A stretch of 64,000 bases of DNA. Source: Akkermansiaceae bacterium. GTDB taxonomy: Bacteria; Verrucomicrobiota; Verrucomicrobiia; Verrucomicrobiales; DEV007. The notes under the pieces are model-generated. The model searched no databases. It saw nothing but the letters and a program-made list of their open reading frames with translations, and was not told the DNA's origin. Location of the stretch: contig JACKQE010000001.1 of NCBI GenBank assembly GCA_024233005.1, positions 62,001-126,000 of the forward strand, given 5' to 3'. The position numbers and the translations under genes were made by a program. Positions 63,405 to 64,000 of the stretch are shown here, in pieces; positions within the stretch are counted from its first letter, which is position 1; each line of letters begins with the position of its first letter.

Positions 63405-64000
63405 TCATGGTTGCGCCAAGGGATTGCCATCCCCGCGGCGCTTCTGGAAAGGGGCACTTTCAATGACACCATAAATGACCTCACGAAGGGCACTACCGTG
63501 GCCCTCCATGCGGCCCACTATGTCATCGATGGTGGGGGCGTCGAAGATCTCCACCCCGCGTCCGATGGCGTAGGTGAGCAGTTTTTCCGCCAACGCGCGG
63601 TGAAAATCATGAAACCGCTTGCTGGCAAGGATTTCGGCAAGCTCCCTCGCGTCGGCGAAGGTTTCCCCGGTGATGAGCTGGCCCGAGGCTTCGATTTTTC
63701 GGCCGCGGTAATCATCATGCCACACCCCCAGCGCGTCGAAGTTCTCCAGTGCGAGACCGATGGGGTCCATGCGCTCATGGCAGGAGGCACAAAGCGGTTT
63801 CTCCCGGTGAATGGCCAGAATTTCCCGCAGCGGCAGATCCTTGTTTTTGCCTTTCTGGGATTCCTCCAGAGCAGGGACATTGGGCGGTGCTGGGGGCGGC
63901 GGGGTGGCGAGAAAGTTCTCCAGAACAAAACGACCGCGTTTCACCGGAGATGTCCTCGCGGGATTGGAAGTGACGATTAGAAAGGTGCCCTGGCTGAGGA
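63405..64000 (-). CDS. DUF1592-type cytochrome protein, C-terminal part (runs off right edge)
   Basis: The frame is open to the edge of the window. The visible part starts inside DUF1588: VTSNPARTSPVKRGRFVLE, followed by LATPPPPAPPNVP, then haem motif CASCH in LCASCHERMDPIGLALENFD. DUF1585 follows (LAEKLLTYAIGRGVEIFDAP, ALREVIYGVIESAPFQKR). This is the standard arrangement, more typical than that of the 27.9 kb gene. The paired DUF1552 gene starts 22 bases downstream. About 70 to 80 percent of the gene is missing from the window. Confidence 0.88.
   Translation of the reverse strand, partial: LSQGTFLIVTSNPARTSPVKRGRFVLENFLATPPPPAPPNVPALEESQKGKNKDLPLREILAIHREKPLCASCHERMDPIGLALENFDALGVWHDDYRGRKIEASGQLITGETFADARELAEILASKRFHDFHRALAEKLLTYAIGRGVEIFDAPTIDDIVGRMEGHGSALREVIYGVIESAPFQKRRGDGNPLAQP

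Noticed and set aside
1..64000. CRISPR arrays, restriction-modification or known defence systems
   Set aside because: No regularly spaced repeats, cas, methyltransferase or other defence gene was seen in the window.

Overview
The window looks like a chromosomal segment of a GC-rich member of the Verrucomicrobiota (PVC superphylum). Evidence for this: four separate gene sets of the PVC-expanded families (DUF1549/DUF1553 or DUF1592/DUF1588/DUF1585 proteins with CxxCH motifs, each paired with a DUF1501 or DUF1552 Tat-signal protein), a PVC-type haem-binding dehydrogenase-like protein, an LL-diaminopimelate aminotransferase end, and housekeeping genes spread singly rather than in long conserved operons. 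No rRNA, phage, integrase, intact insertion sequence or CRISPR array was seen. Three tRNA genes are present: Gln(CTG), Lys(CTT) and Val(TAC).

Layout. 0-5 kb: end of dapL, an ArsR-type regulator, an SHD1-like membrane-anchored protein, pabB with a DUF434 gene, a secreted PQQ-type beta-propeller, and tRNA-Gln. 5-15 kb: a small c-type-cytochrome-like exported protein, then cdsA, dxr and a ROK kinase (phospholipid and MEP isoprenoid steps), with ispD and yqeY on the other strand, a DUF3592 membrane protein, and an SbcD/SbcC-like nuclease-ATPase pair. 15.5-20.4 kb: first cytochrome cassette (DUF1549/DUF1553 plus DUF1501). 20.4-25.2 kb, all minus strand: a truncated Mpv17-like gene, an HpcH/HpaI aldolase, a small exported protein with an internal repeat, an amidoligase whose start overlaps that gene by 4 bases, and an AMP-forming acyl/aryl ligase. 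The repeat protein, amidoligase and ligase form the most unusual module in the window. 25.2-27.9 kb: a lower-GC stretch with no convincing gene.

27.9-35.6 kb: a likely operon of DUF1592-type cytochrome protein, DUF1552 protein, sulfatase and sialate O-acetylesterase-like esterase, suggesting breakdown of sulfated and acetylated glycans. 36-43 kb: an unrecognised secreted 536-residue protein, a lipoprotein with a DxDDTA motif like that of class II terpene cyclases, and a divergent O-antigen ligase-like / acyltransferase-3 pair around a very AT-rich spacer with an inverted repeat. 43-45.8 kb: a decaying patch with a small membrane protein, a frameshifted potassium-channel remnant and a broken DUF3592 gene. 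45.8-56.4 kb: vanadium-dependent haloperoxidase, tRNA-Lys, rdgB, leuS, mscL, the PVC-type haem protein with a fumarylacetoacetate hydrolase-family gene, tRNA-Val and an RMD1/DUF155 protein. 56.5-64 kb, all minus strand: two more cytochrome cassettes flanking ychF, the last running off the window.

Functional calls rest on motifs read by eye; no database search was possible. Cassette functions (DUF1501, DUF1549, DUF1552, DUF1553, DUF1592) are not established, and operons are inferred from spacing.
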